A DNA stretch of 64,000 nucleotides from Phyllostachys edulis (GCA_036346405.1 CM070568.1:10856221-10920220); one strand, 5' to 3'; numbered from the stretch's first letter, positions 1 to 11,790 are shown. Made by a program: numbers and translations. Notes: generated from the sequence alone by a model not told the origin.

Positions 1-53
1 AATTTTTAAAGTTTTCAAAATTTTCAAAAAGCCCAGAAAATAAGGATGTTACA
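1..53 (-). repeat. 3' LTR, truncated by window edge
   Basis: Sequence ending GGATGTTACA at 53 repeats the outer end of the 5' LTR (…GGATATTACA, ending 8129). On the element's sense strand this is the LTR start TGTAACATCC. One base differs in the last ten (G48 versus A8124). Confidence 0.9.
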
Positions 54-75
54 AACCTATGCCCCTTAAAGGGAA
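54..75 (-). other. Polypurine tract of the 1-8129 element
   Basis: Directly internal to the 3' LTR, the sense strand reads CCCTTTAAGGGGCATAGGTT before the LTR start. This is the expected site of plus-strand priming, and it closely matches the tract of the related element at 24408-24426. Confidence 0.75.
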
Positions 76-1260
76 TCTCAACCCTGAGATTCAGGCTGAC
101 TAGAGAATAGGTGCGGGAACTCGGCCTTCAGATCCTCTTGACGCTCCCAGGTGGCTTCTTCTTCAGTGTGCTTGCTCCATTGGACTTTGCAGAAACGGAG
201 GATCTTGCTTCTTGTCACACGCTCAGACACTTCCAAGATTTTGATGGGCTACTCCTTGTAGGTTAGAGCTTCTTGCAAGTCAACTGCTTCTAACGGCATC
301 TGCTTTTCTGGCACTCGCAGGCACTTCTTCAATTGAGACACATGAAAGACGTCATGCACATCTGACAACTGAGGCGGGAGCTCTAACTTGTAAGCAACTT
401 CTCCTCTTGACTAGAAGCTGGAAAAGGTCAATGTATCTTGGTGCGAGCTTTCCATTGAATCTAAGCGGCGCATCCCTTTGAGAGGTGAGACCTTGGTACA
501 CATGATCTCCGGTACAAAAGCTAAATCTCGGCGATGGTTATCGGCATAACTTTTACATGCAGTGCAGGCCGTTCTCACTTTTTCTCGATTTACTTAACTT
601 GATCTTGACCTCCTTTAGGATGTCGGTCCAAGCACTTGTCCTTCGCTGACTCGGTCCAATACAAAGGTGTTCTCGCACTTTCTTCCATAAAGGGCCTCAA
701 GCGGGACATCTCAGAGACTTGATTGATATTTGTTGTTGTAAGAAAACTTTGCATAAGGTAGCATTTGGTCCGGTGGTGCAGTTCTCTAGAGCCTTGAGCT
801 CTTAATATATCTTCTAAGATTTGATTTACTCTTTCGGTCTGACCATCTGTCTAAGGGTGGTAGGTTGTACTGAAATTCAAATTAGTGCCCATGACGCTGT
901 GCAACTTCTGCCAGAATCTTGAGGTGAACTGTGATCCCCAATCTGACACGATCTTCTTGAGTACACCATGCTGGCACACTATCTTGGCCATGTATAATTC
1001 TGTTAGTCTGTCTCCTGAGTAAGTAGTCTTGACTGGGAGGAAGTGAGCAACTTTTATTAGACAATCTACAATTACCCAGATAGAATCATATCCAGCTTTA
1101 GTTCTTGGCAGACCGGTGACAAAGTCCATGCCAATGTCTTCCCATTTCCATTCAGGTATGTTCAAAGGTTGCAAAAGTCCAGTAGGTCTCTGATGCTCAG
1201 CTTTAACTTGCTGGCAAACCACGCATTGTGCAGTATACTCAGCAAATTTCACGCTTCATG
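76..1260 (-). pseudogene. Integrase plus chromodomain, degenerate
   Basis: The clearest open stretch (851-1252) holds the zinc-binding tail CVVCQQVKAEH, then the catalytic core with MDFVTGLPRT (first Asp) and IVSDWGSQFTS (second Asp; Trp replaces the usual Arg). The third acidic residue, in the HPQTDGQTE region, lies in sequence disrupted by frameshifts just downstream (about 680-850). Nearer 76-300 the minus strand translates in broken frames to a chromodomain (CKVQWSKHTEEEATWE-like), the module chromoviruses use to target insertion to modified histones. This follows integrase and runs to the polypurine tract. Stops and frameshifts make it non-functional. Confidence 0.85.
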
Positions 1261-1355
1261 CTAGGCCACCAATAAAATTCCTTAAGATCTTGATACATCT
1301 TAGTGCTTCCGGGGTGAATGGAGTACAAGGTTTCATGGGCTTCCTTGAGTATTAA

Positions 1356-2790
1356 CTATTTAAGTTCCTTCTGATCCGATACACAAATACGCTTATCGAA
1401 CCATAGGACACCTTGCTCATCTTCTGAAAATCTTAAGGATTTACCCTGCTTCATGTTTCTCTCGATTTCCTTGACATCTGTGTCTTCTTCTTGAGCTTTC
1501 TTGATCTGATCTTGAAGAGTCGGTTGTACTTCCAGGGCAGCTAAGTAACCTTCTTCAACTAACTTGAGCTTGAGCTTTTGAAATTCTTCGTGTAGTGCTG
1601 GCTGACTTTCTTTGATCATTAGAGTATTGCAGTGGGTCTTTCTACTTAAAGCATCTGCTACGACATTTGCTTTGCCTGGGTGATAATGAATTCCTATGTT
1701 GTAATCCTTGATCAATTCCAACCATCTTCTTTGTCTCATGTTCAGATCAGCTTGAGTGAAGATGTACTTTAAGCTCTTATGGTCAGTGCAAACTTCACAG
1801 CGATTACCGATGAGGTAATGGCGCCATATCTTCAAAGCATGCACTACGGCAGCCAATTCTAAGTCATGAGTGGGGTAATTGGCTTCATGATGCTTCAATT
1901 GGCATGAAGCATATGCAACTACCTTCCTTTCTTGCATCAAAACACAACCGAGACCTTGACGAGATGCATCACAAAAAATCTCAAAATCCTTCCGAACATC
2001 AGGCAGAATCAGCACTAGGGCGGTGGTCAAACGCTTCTTTAATTCTTGAAAACTTTGCTCACATTAAAGCGTCGAGGCAAATTTCTTTTCCTTCTTGACA
2101 ATTGGGTAAGGGTCTTGCTATTCTCGAGAATACTTCTATAAACCGGCGGTAGTAACCTGCTATTCCAAGGAAACTTCTGATCTGAGGTACTAACTTGGGT
2201 GACTCCCAATTGAGCACATCATTGACTTTGCTAGGGTTGACGGCGACTCCTTCTGCAGACATGACGTGTCCCAAAAAGGTAACTTCCGTCATCCAAAACT
2301 CACACTTGTCGAATTTAGCATAGAGTCGATGATCTCTAAGCTTATTCAGAACCAAGCGAAGGTGCTCTTCATGCTCTTCTTCACTCTTAGAGTATACTAG
2401 AATGTCATCGATAAAGACAATGACGAACTTATCTAAATACTCCATGAACACTTTATTCATCAAGTTCATAAAGTAAGCTGGGGCATTGGTTAATCCAAAA
2501 GACATGACCGTATACTCATACAATCCATAACGGGTTGAGAAATCTGTCTTGGGAATATCTTCCTTACGAATCTTCAGCTGATGATATCCTGACCTCAAAT
2601 CTATCTTGGAGAACACTCCGGCTCCCTTTAACTGGTCAAACAAATCATCAATCTGGGCGGAGGGTACTTGTTCTTGATGGTGACTTCATTGAGAAGCGGT
2701 AATCCACACACATCCGCCGGGTACCATCCTTCTTAGGGACAAAGATCCTTTGGGGCTCCCCAAGGCGAAGAACTTGGGACAAATCCTTTA
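1356..2790 (-). pseudogene. Reverse transcriptase and RNase H, degenerate
   Basis: The segment 2059-2643 carries RT motifs in order: FSKIDLRSGYHQLKI, YTVMSFGLTNAPAYFM, and the catalytic FIDDILVYSK near 2405. It continues through LGHVMSAEGV and the connection-domain motif SFLGIAGYYRRF. The N-terminal RT part (2644-2790, MCVDYR-type motif) is only readable by changing frame. The segment 1356-2030 is the Ty3-type RNase H: FEIFCDASRQGLGCVLMQ, the THDLELAAVVHALKIW block, CTDHKSLKYIF and YHPGKANVVADALSR. A frame break separates RT from RNase H around 2040-2060. It is part of one ancestral gag-pol polyprotein. Confidence 0.93.
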
Positions 2791-4542
2791 TCTTGCATTT
2801 CCTCGTCTGCTTCTTGACTCAACTAAGTCGTCAACCGACAAACGGTAGGGTCTCTTGGAAATGGGGGTAGTTCCTGGAACTAGGTTAATGACAAACTCTA
2901 GGTCCCTGTCCGGTGGCATTCCAGGTAGGTCATCAGGAAAGACATCTGGAAATTCTCTGATCACTGGCACCTCTTCCAAAGATACAACACTGACACTACA
3001 GACTAATGCTCCATCATGTTTTTCCGTAGAGGCTTCAAACTTTACTTTGATTCCATCTGGGTTGACCAATGTGATGCTTCTATCACCACAATCCAAAATT
3101 GCCTGGTGATTAGCAAACCAATCCATACCCAAGATCACATCGAGGGACTTGGCATTGATGATTATATTGTTGGCTAGGAATTCTACCCCTTCTATGGTTA
3201 CTTTAACCTTAGGGCAGCCTTGGTTTGTACTCAACTCCGAACCAGGTGATTGAATCATCAAAGTACTTTTAAGAGTCAGAACCTTTAGCTGATGCTTTGC
3301 AACAAAACTCCGAGAAACGAATGAATGGGTAGCTCCAGAATCAAATAAAACTGTAGCAGGTGTTGAATTTACCAGGAACTTACCCAACACGACGTCCGGG
3401 GCTGTCTGGGCTTCCTCCACCATGACATGGTTCACACGGCTTCTCCCGAAAATGTGAGGGTCTTGGCCGTCTTCTTTGGAGTGCAGGGTGCTCCACGTCC
3501 TGCTCTGATGCAGGGAGTTACAGTCGGGGTAGCTCCTAGGTTGAATCTGATTGGTGATGGACCTTGCTACGTGGGCAATTCTTTGGCGTAGTGTCCCGAT
3601 TCTTGTGCAGTTGAAACAAGAGATTCCTGCGGCAGGATTCTTGTTTCTTGGCTGTTGGTTGTTGGTGTTGTTGTTGAAGCTGCGGAATCCTGGGGTAGCC
3701 GGGCGAGGTGCCGTTGCGGGGGTTCTGAAGGTGACAGGAGGACCGAAGCGGCCAGGGGGCTGCACATTCATTCTGGCTCTCAGTGGGTGACCTTGATGAG
3801 CATTATGCTGCATCGACTTCCTCTTACGAGACTCATAAAGTTGACGTTGAGCATCCTCTTGCACGAGGGCCTTGTTGACCATCTGCTGAAAGCTGGGGTA
3901 GTCAACCAACACTAGCTGCACCTTAATGCTAGGGTCAAGTCCTTCCATGAAGCGCCAAATCTTTGCTTCCTCATTTGCAACATCCTCTAGTGCATACCTT
4001 GATAGTTGGGCGAATCTGTTGAGGTATTCTGACACACTGAGGTTGTCCTGCTGCATCTTGTGGAACTCCCTCTTCTTCATTTCCATCATTCCCATAGGGA
4101 TGTGTGCTGTACGGAAAGCAGCAGAAAACTCCTGCCAAGTGATGGCCTGAACGTTCTCGTGAGCTGCGTAGTAGTTTTCCCACCAGGTTCCTGCGGTCCC
4201 ATTGAGTTGGTGGGCGGCATAGAGTACTTTCTCTTGGTCATTGCATTGAGCCAAGATTAGTTTCTTCTCAACATTCTTCAGCCAGTCATCAGCTTCTAAG
4301 GGATCGACTGCTCTGGCAAAGGTTGGCGGCCTGGTTCTCATGAATTCGCCCAGTTTGGACTGAGGTGGAAAGGCTGGAGCTTGAGCTGGGGCTGGTGTAG
4401 GATGATTAATCTAGTTTTGGGCAAGTGCCTGAAGCAGCTGCAGTTGCATGGCCATCATTTGCTCCAGGTTCATTTGGGGCTGACTAGGAGGTGGCGGCGG
4501 AAGGGGTTCTTCTTGACTTGCGGAGTGGCGGGTCTGAACCAT
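2788..4542 (-). pseudogene. Gag and aspartic protease, degenerate
   Basis: The chosen start is the ATG at 4542-4540 (MVQTRHSASQ), a start commonly seen in grass elements of this type. A TAG about 40 codons in breaks the frame before the long stretch beginning at 4341. The gag core follows (ADDWLKNVEKKLILAQC, then WWENYY). A CCHC zinc knuckle begins (CFNC near 3610) but degenerates, which suggests a small indel. The protease active site is VLFDSGATHSF near 3320-3355, followed by the LDVILGMDW flap/C-terminal motif. The end (EFPDVFPDDLPGMPPDRDLEF) is the standard lead-in to RT. Gag, protease and RT were originally one frame. Confidence 0.92.
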
Positions 4543-5071
4543 CTGCACAAATCTTCCCAGGTTTAATAGACGAGAAGGAGAAAACACAATAGGTGAGAGG
4601 GAAAAAGCACATAGATGAGCAAGAACAAGGGAGAAAGATAGAATAACCTAACTGGGGAAGTCGGTTTAACCCAAAGAACAAATAGCCGAAAAGCTATTAA
4701 GAGGCAACAAAACTCAAACCGAAGATCCTATTAATTTGACTAGACGATACTGAAATTAGAGGGGTAGCTTCTACTAAAGCACTTCTAGTCTAGCTCATAC
4801 GGATGGTCGACTTAAAGCAAAGCTCGATTCTATAGAGATTACTGAGATGAGAAGGGTCAATTTGAATTTAGAAACAAAGTTTCAGAAGGGATATGGTAAA
4901 AGAACTTATGGATGATACGGGGAAAGATTAGAATAAGATGAGAGGAGAATAGATTAAGATGAGAGAAGAATAACTACTCAAGTTAATCAGTTGGTTTGAT
5001 TTATAAAATAAAATTTTGAAGTCCTGACTAAACGACCATGCTAACTATGTTTACGTCCTACAGTCGATATG

Positions 5072-5083
5072 GCTCTGATACCA
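5072..5083 (-). other. Primer-binding site, initiator tRNA-Met
   Basis: The minus strand reads TGGTATCAGAGC, the complement of the plant initiator tRNA-Met 3' end. It lies four bases inside the 5' LTR, as expected for minus-strand DNA priming. Confidence 0.92.
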
Positions 5084-5087
5084 CCAC

Positions 5088-8000
5088 TGCTGGGACCCCG
5101 AGTATGCAACCTCGAGACCCTCTGTGTAGTCTGAACTAGTCCCAGATCAGTAGCTAGCTCACACAGTTTCAACATTGATATAATCATATCCATACAACAA
5201 ACTATAGAAGAAGCAGACAAATTAATAATATTTAGCAAATGGACCTTATGGTCAAGTCTTACAAAGGTTGCCACACAGGGCTAAAGATAACAGAGTAAAC
5301 TTGCAGCGGAGAACAAAACATCTCGTGGAAGCCATCCGACATGCCCACAGGCAATCGAGTGGAGGACGCGACCTAATTCGCATAGCCTTCAACGAAGTCT
5401 TCTTCATTGAACTCATTGCTTCCAGGTTCTTCTTCAGTGACTGATTAGCCAGAGGGCATAAAGCCGTGAGTACTTTGAATGTACTCAGCAAGTCGTAGAG
5501 AAATGTATGCAAGTAATATTCATGCAAGGTTTGACAAGGATAGCTTTATGGCTATTTCGCATAAAGCAATATTGACAGTAATTACAGTAAGTAGATTACA
5601 AAACACAATTTAAAAGATTAATACATAAGTAAGCAATTTTCTTTAAAACAACTAGTGAACACCCTGTTCATTTCCCAACCATCAACCATCTACAAGATTC
5701 AACCAACCCATTCCAACATTTTCAACAAAAGTTCTACCCCTTGCGTGAAATCACCGGGCATGTCCATAACCAGGGACATGGCTATTCGAATAGTTTTACA
5801 CTCTGTAGAGGTTGTACATCTTGACCCACAAGACACGAATTTCTCTAGTTTGTTCGGCATATATCTATGCCACCGCTCACTACCTTAGGTAAGTAGTCTA
5901 GAGTACGTGACAAGGTTTTTACGAAGCTCTATTTTAACTCGGATCTGCCCGCTGAGGTTTCGCCATTCTGGGCCCCTTCTTGCTCCGCTTATCAACCCTT
6001 GACAGAACCGAATCAAAACTTTGCTAATTAGTCGACTAGGTCTATCCCAGTCTAGACATGTGGTTGTACGGTTAAGGTCCAGATCAATGGTTCAAGGTTA
6101 AGTCCTTAGTTGGTTGCTCAGACGAGACGTTTCCACATTCCAAGTGTGCTTATGCACCCACCTTTACCACCGCCCACTCGTCCGAGCATAAATCAATATC
6201 GTTCAATTCGGCCAAATGACCACCCTAGTCATGGCATAACATCTTTTATCAAAAGTGGCTCCGCCACGGTTCCATAATTTCCTTTAGTCAAATTCATTCA
6301 TTCCCTGACTATGAGATCATGAGTCTATCGTATAACTAAAGCATTGGCTAAGCATAACACGATACCCATTTTGGTATTTCAATAATGTCCAACTAATAAT
6401 TAACCATCCTAGGGTGTCCAAGGATATATGTCATTCAAGGATACATGTCGTCCACAATTTATCAAGGAGGCATAATGGCATTTAGGTAATTAACTACTCC
6501 CAAAACTATTTATTATAAAATTAGCAATGCATGTTTATATCAAACAGTATACTTTTATAAAGATGGGTTCAATATGATCAAAGGTCTATGACTTGCCTTC
6601 GTTGAAGAGTAGAGGTGCTTCGATCGTCGGGTCTGCGAAATCGTCCGAAACACCGGAATCTATACGTGTGAACAAAGCAAAATAAATAAAATAATACCAA
6701 ATAAAATTCTAATAAATTCCAAATAAATACTAATAGGAAGATAATGAATTTAGAAATTTGAATCACTCGAATCGGAGTTCGAATGAAGAAGTTATAGCCA
6801 AAGGAAGTTGTAAAAACACATGAAATGATAGATTTAGGGTTTTCCCGATTTTCCCGAATTATTTTTCTAAAAAATCCGGTGGAAATGCCATGCAGTCTTG
6901 TTGGGCATAATGAGGCGGAACATGTCGTGAAAAAGTGACGTGGCACCATCTTGTTGAGGTGGCGCCACCTCGGCCTCTGCCACATCTTGCCCGGTGGCAA
7001 GACTGAGCCGAGGGTCGCCGTGAACAGTGGGAGATGGCCATTGTGAGGGCACCGTGACGAGTCTTGGTGAGGCGAACACGATGCTCCTTTGTTTGGAGGA
7101 CGCCTTGATGGCATGGGAAGGTCGTCGGAGAGAAAGCGGCGACGGGCGGTTGAGCGAGGCGGCGGCGCCCGGCTGTGGTTCCGACGGGAGGTGGGCACGG
7201 GGTGGCCCTCGATGAGGCGGTGCCGGAGGCGAGGTCGATGGCGGCGAGGAGGCTCGGCGGCGGCGGATGCGTTGTTAAGCTCCCGGCCGTGGCGCTTGAA
7301 ATCCGGTGAAAGGACGGCAGAGAGAGGAGAGTGAGTGGGGAGGAGGTGGAGGAGCTCAAAGCGGTCTGATCGCTCCTTAAGTAGGCGCGGGAGGGGCGAG
7401 GAGGAGGACGACTGAGGGCTTGTCGGCCTTAATGGCGGCATGGTCTGAGCTTGACCACGCGAAAGAGGGGAAAGGGCGCAGGTGCGGGCGTGAGGTGGGG
7501 ACAGGCGCCTTAACGAAAGGGGCTGGGTAGGGGCTAGGTCTGGCGAGGAGGCGATGGTCTGTAAAATCATGGCGAGTCTTGGGCGGTGGCGGTAGGTAGA
7601 CGACTACGGGCGATGGGCCTTGTTGTCGTTCGATCAAATCGGACGGCGTCCGTCGAAGCCATTCTTATTCTTTGAGGTAAGCAAAGTGGGCGCCGCAGGG
7701 GAAAGCAGAAGTAGGGAGGAAACCGGCCCAAGAGGTTAAGGGGAATTTTAAAGCATTTTTTATTTTAATAAATACCAGAAAACGAAAAAGCTTTTTAGAA
7801 AATAGCTTATGCCGTCCAAAAATTCTAGAAAAATTCACAGAAGTCCCTTGAATTACTTAGAACTTAATAAAAATATTTTCAGCTTAACTATTGCTTTTAA
7901 TTTTTGCAATTAATTATTTTTAACATAAGGCAAAAGGAAAAACCAACTTTAAGATCCAACGAAACTCAACTTAAACCAACTTCAATTAGTTCAAGTTTTA

Positions 8001-8129
8001 ATGAATTCAAATTAAACTGCTTTTAAAATTCTAAATTACAAATTAAGCTTTAGCGAATTAATAAAACCAAATGGTTAATTTTTAAAGTTTTCAAAATTTT
8101 CAAAAAGCCCAGAAAATAGGGATATTACA
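5088..8129 (-). repeat. 5' LTR of the 1-8129 element
   Basis: A 3,042-bp LTR bounded TG…CA on both strands. It contains three blocks conserved in the other long LTRs here: the palindrome CTATTCGAATAG (5782-5793) with its adjacent stem-loop, the AACTCCGATT-type block (about 6745-6790), and the candidate splice-donor-like GAAGGCAAGT (minus strand, 6591-6600). Long minus-strand reading frames at 6578-7637 sit inside the GC-rich part of the LTR and show no known domain, so they are not called as genes. Confidence 0.9.
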
Positions 8130-8740
8130 GGGTGCCCTCGACTAGGCGGTGGACTAATCCTAATTACACTAAGCGTATGGGTTGCTATGCTATTGAATCA
8201 GGCTTGAAACATGAATATAATGCCGATTGCTGTGCTTGAATCTGATGGAATGCGATTGTCTTTTCTGCCATTCGTAGTCTCCTTTAAGTAGTTGACGAAG
8301 TGGCGGCAGTTACTTCTTGAAGAGACGCTTGTTGGAAGTGTCGCGACTGATCGGAGCGAGGCGGCAGTTGGTGAAGTATCAACCATTTGGTGGTTGATGT
8401 CTGTGAGACACTCAACTGTATGATAGTTTTTGTCAGTATCTTAGAACCATGAAACGTCACGTGGTATGGAGCAAATATGACATATGTTCTATTTATCACA
8501 CATTAAGGAATATACTTGGAGTTAGATCTAGATGTCAGTTTATTGCTTCTATGAGCAGTCATCTGGTCGAGGATTGGGCACATGACCTCATCCGACCAGG
8601 GTTCCCATTATGTAACCTCTGGAATCCTTACGACCATAGAGGTCGTTAGCCTTAGGGGTTACGACCATGAAGACATGGTCTTTTATTATGTATTAAAAAA
8701 TATATAGAGAGATTTTAATCCTCGTCAACCGTGTTATAGC
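8130..8740. other. Unassigned sequence right of the gypsy element
   Basis: No coding region or repeat was recognised. A short inverted motif (CGACC…GGTCG) occurs around 8630-8665. The stretch separates the 5' LTR end from the truncated 3' end of the MULE-like pseudogene. Confidence 0.4.
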
Positions 8741-9523
8741 TTATTGCATGGCCACCTTGCTAGGGAAGTGCGGCCCAACCAAGAGGGTGTCACCATCAAA
8801 CCCCCACAGGGACCCTTCTTCTTGTGGCAGTACGGGTGACCACACTATGATATCATCAAGTCTGGATACCACGTAACACACCTCTGATAACACAATTCCA
8901 CCGGTTGGACCACCACCCTGGGGTGCATCCTCCTCTCTAACATCCGAGCTTGGGTCGTCGTCCTCGTCAGACTCCAACCCGAGAGTTAGGTCCGATAGAT
9001 ACTCTTGGCAGTCAGTGCGAGCCAACCACCATAGTCCCGTCCCCTCATTTTGCATTAAATTATGTGCAAGTCTTTTCTCATGGACTTCATCCAAAACAAC
9101 ATATTCTGTGCTACCGTCTTCAAGCTCTGCCTGTGGTTGCCTGCTTACCGAGGCACTAACATCATCAAGGTTTTCCAGCGGCCTGCATATGAAATTCACG
9201 TACGCCATCAGCTTCCCGTATATCACCGCCTTAGGCTGGGAAGCAATCTGCATGTACTGGCCCCATGCTACGCTTCCATTCACCTTGATTAGCTCCCATA
9301 CGCCCTACCCTCCCCTACTCGTGCAGGTGATCACCTCGATGACAAGTTTCTTCATCATTGGCTCCGTGTCAAACTCCCTTCAGATGTAGCTCTTAAGCTC
9401 GTGAATATTCATCGCATCGAGCCCCTCCGCCTGGACCACCATGTGTTGGCATCTCGACAGGTCCAACCCATCGGGTCTGGCCCGTACAAGATCGTCACCA
9501 TAAAACACTACTAAGTCTTGCAT
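8741..9523 (-). pseudogene. Probable MULE transposase N-terminal part, with nonsense codons
   Basis: From the ATG at 9523-9521 (MQDLVVFYGDDLVRARPDG) the frame runs 261 codons to a stop at 8741 and is interrupted by TGA (about 9379) and TAG (about 9310). The longest clean part starts at 9283 (MNGSVAWGQYMQI). The composition is a mixed alpha/beta N-terminus, an acidic linker (LESDEDDDPSSD) and a tail SRLDDIIVWSPVLPQEEGSLWGFDGDTLLVGPHF. That layout (N-terminal domain, acidic linker, then a segment that would lead into the FLYWCH/MuDR-type region) resembles grass Mutator-like transposases. The catalytic DDE part is absent: sequence after the stop is short and AT-rich. The family assignment is from memory and moderate; that it is a decayed gene is well supported by the in-frame stops. 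Confidence 0.5.
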
Positions 9524-9544
9524 GTTCGAAATTATTTAAAGCCA

Positions 9545-10375
9545 CCACAACCCAATTTACGGTACGCAATATAACAAACAGGGTCTGTAATTAGCACTAA
9601 TTGATTAACCGTATACAATTATTTACATGTGATTATTTATTCAATTACCACTAATTAAATAGGACTAAACAAATTAACAATAATTAATTACGAGTAATTT
9701 ATTTGCCACTAATTACCCATGACACAAATATTTATGACATATTGCATACAAGTAAGCAATTAAATTTGAGTAATTAAATACAAATAAATAATTAATTAAG
9801 AACAAATTGATTACTTATCAATAAATTACTTACGAGTAATTCATTACATCTAAGTAATTCCCAAGAATTAATTATGACTATTTAATTATGACTAATAAAC
9901 TACTCATCATTAATTAATCATAGTTAATTACGTTTATTTAATTACCACTAATTAACTACGAGTCATTACTTACCAACAAATTAATTATGGTCATGTAAAT
10001 TCGACTACTTAATTTGCACTAATGTAATTGCCACTAATAAAGTATGACTCAAATAATTAAGATTTATTAATTACCACTAAATTAATTACAGTGATTAATT
10101 AAAACTAGTTAATTACCACTAAATTAATTATGTCTAACTAATTACCACTCTATTAATTACGACTAATTTTTTTGCCACTAACTAATTAGGTCTTAAATAA
10201 TAGAGACTAATTATTTACCAATACATTAATTTTGACTAATTCATTACCTCTTAATATTAAGTAGTAATAAACTACGACTAAATTATTTACAACTATTTAA
10301 TTACAAGTAATTAATTACGACTACTAAATAAATTAATTACAACTTGTTGATTAAGACTAATTATGACAAATGCAG
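9545..10375. repeat. AT-rich quasi-periodic tract (candidate intron)
   Basis: About 830 bp very rich in A and T, made of imperfect copies of a TAATTACCACTAATTAA-like unit with TAATTACGACTAATT variants. On the minus strand a donor-like AAG/GTAATT near 10390 and an acceptor-like CAAG near 9517-9521 would make it an intron in the leader of the 8741-9523 pseudogene. The splice assignment is inference. Confidence 0.55.
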
Positions 10376-10549
10376 TGGAGAAAAATTACCTTCTCTTCAG
10401 GGGGGCCGTTCTATACTAATACGGTCTTAAGAACTGCTCTAAACATTCTTTAATCTCAAAATAATTTTTTTACTATTCTCCGTGTTCTCAGCGATGAGTG
10501 CAAGAATGAGAATGGAATTGAGAATGAATGAGAGCGAGAGTGACTCCGG

Positions 10550-10558
10550 TATTTATAG
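10550..10558 (-). promoter_or_regulatory. TATA box, minus strand
   Basis: The minus strand reads CTATAAATA, with a GC-rich region upstream (about 10600-11100) and an unstructured leader downstream toward the MULE-like pseudogene. It fits a core promoter for that gene. No experimental support can be drawn from sequence. Confidence 0.5.
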
Positions 10559-10723
10559 CTGCGCGAATGCAGTTCTTGTAGACAGTGCAGCGACGGCAGG
10601 GGAATCAGATTCCCTCCCGCACAATGTTATTCTACATGTCGCATGCATGCAGGGGCAGTGCGATTGGACGGAAATATGGATTGGACAGAAAGATGGGCGG
10701 TGGCGGGATATCCAAAGGCGATG

Positions 10724-11075
10724 CCGGGCTAGGTGGTGTGGCGTCGCCCACGTGGCGCGTCCTGGTGAGGATGGACGGAAAAGCGGTGTCGCGTGCAGTC
10801 TCTGCGAGAGAAGTCGAGCTAGGGCGTTGGACGGGGCATGTCGGGCGAGGATGTGCGGACAAGCCGCTTCTGGGCTGGGGGCGACCGGTGGAGGCCACAT
10901 GTCTGGAGGAGATGAAATCCGGGCTAGGGGCGCATGGATTTCGCACGTCTGGGCGCTCGGCGAACGGACAAGGGATGTCCGGGCTAGGGGAGAGCGGTGG
11001 CAGCCATGTGGCGGGAGGAGGGAAGTCCGGGCTAGGGATACGTAGCGGAGATTAAATCCAGGCTAGGGGCGCATG
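10724..11075. repeat. Degenerate GC-rich repeat with CCGGGCTAGGG cores
   Basis: Seven related cores (near 10727, 10817, 10872, 10922, 10982, 11030 and 11062) recur roughly every 50-90 bp. Some share the longer tail GGGCTAGGGGCGCATGG. It lies just upstream of the TATA box. Apparent plus-strand reading frames here are treated as composition artefacts. Confidence 0.6.
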
Positions 11076-11099
11076 GTATTGGACATGTGTCGGCCGTCG

Positions 11100-11215
11100 G
11101 CACGTCCGTAGTATTATTTTTGGCAATACGACGCTGCAATGGCCACTTTTGTAAATACCGCCGCCATTAGTGCCATTTAGGCCAAAAACTCGAGGAAATC
11201 CATGGAGTAGCCACT
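11100..11215 (-). other. Possible MULE terminal region
   Basis: On the minus strand this reads TTTTTGGCCTAAATGGCAC, then GGCGGCGGTATTTAC, then GTGGCCATTGCAGCG. It resembles Mutator-like terminal inverted repeats and sits at the upstream edge of the promoter/GC-repeat block. No second terminal repeat was found near 8130-8740, so the 3' end seems lost. The rest, 11216-11568, shows nothing recognisable. Confidence 0.3.
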
Positions 11216-11589
11216 ACCCAGCAACATGGTCTGCTTTGGCCAATACTGCACCCCTTGGAAGGAGCTTAATTGGCATGTCCTCCTTTCTGCCCTCTCCTTG
11301 ATCTTCCTTTCAGTTAGTTTGCATGTTCCCCTGTTCTTTGTTCAGTAGACATAGTAACTAAAATACATTCCCTGCCCCACCGTCTCTTTTTAACTTCCTC
11401 TTTCCCCCCTTCTCGTCATACTCTATTACTTGGTGTGTCTCATCCCTTGAAGGTTTGAATACCATTGCACTTCCTCTTGTTTTTCTGTGAGCAAGGAGAT
11501 GATAAATACAATATGGACATTAAGCGGGATTTACATTGGACCGTTTGCTTTTAAGGATAGTTCGTAAACTTCACTACCAGAATTGTCTA

Positions 11590-11790
11590 ATTTCCCAAGT
11601 GCTTAGAAGTTTCCCGAGTGTTTTGAATAATACACTCGGGAACTTCCCGAGTGCCTTACGAAACACTCGGTAATAAAATAAAACACTCGGGAAATTAACG
11701 TTTCTCGAGTGTCCAATCGGACACTCGGGAAACTTTGACGGAGCAACAATGTCCCGAGTGTCGACACTCGGGAGCTAAAACATCCGGTCG
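11590..11790. repeat. Left subterminal repeats of the 8-kb CACTA
   Basis: At least eight copies of CCCGAGTGT or its inverse, in both orientations. They include the perfect 20-bp palindrome CCCGAGTGTCGACACTCGGG starting at 11753. A minus-strand reading frame across this array is a by-product of the repeats. Confidence 0.85.

Larger units (their letters stand above)
1..8129 (-). mobile_element. Ty3/gypsy chromovirus (Tekay/Del-like), partial, decayed
   Basis: Reading on the minus strand, the order is 5' LTR (5088-8129), primer-binding site (5072-5083), untranslated leader (about 4543-5071), gag, protease, reverse transcriptase, RNase H, integrase, chromodomain, polypurine tract and 3' LTR. Only the first 53 bp of the 3' LTR (seen from its internal side) are in the window. 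That tip matches positions 8077-8129 almost base for base, which defines the LTR family. The PR-RT-RH-INT order and the C-terminal chromodomain place it among plant chromoviruses; the long LTRs suggest the Tekay/Del clade. The coding region has stops and frameshifts throughout, so it is not autonomous. The left target duplication lies outside the window; the right flank starts GGGTG at 8130. Confidence 0.93.

Noticed and set aside
6578..7570. 330-codon minus-strand open frame rich in Pro, Ser and Arg
   Set aside because: Lies wholly within an LTR, in its GC-rich part, with overlapping frames in all phases and no domain.
10482..11055. Overlapping plus-strand open frames up to 187 codons
   Set aside because: GC-rich repeat sequence upstream of a minus-strand TATA box; no motif, Arg/Gly/Cys-rich composition typical of translated repeats.
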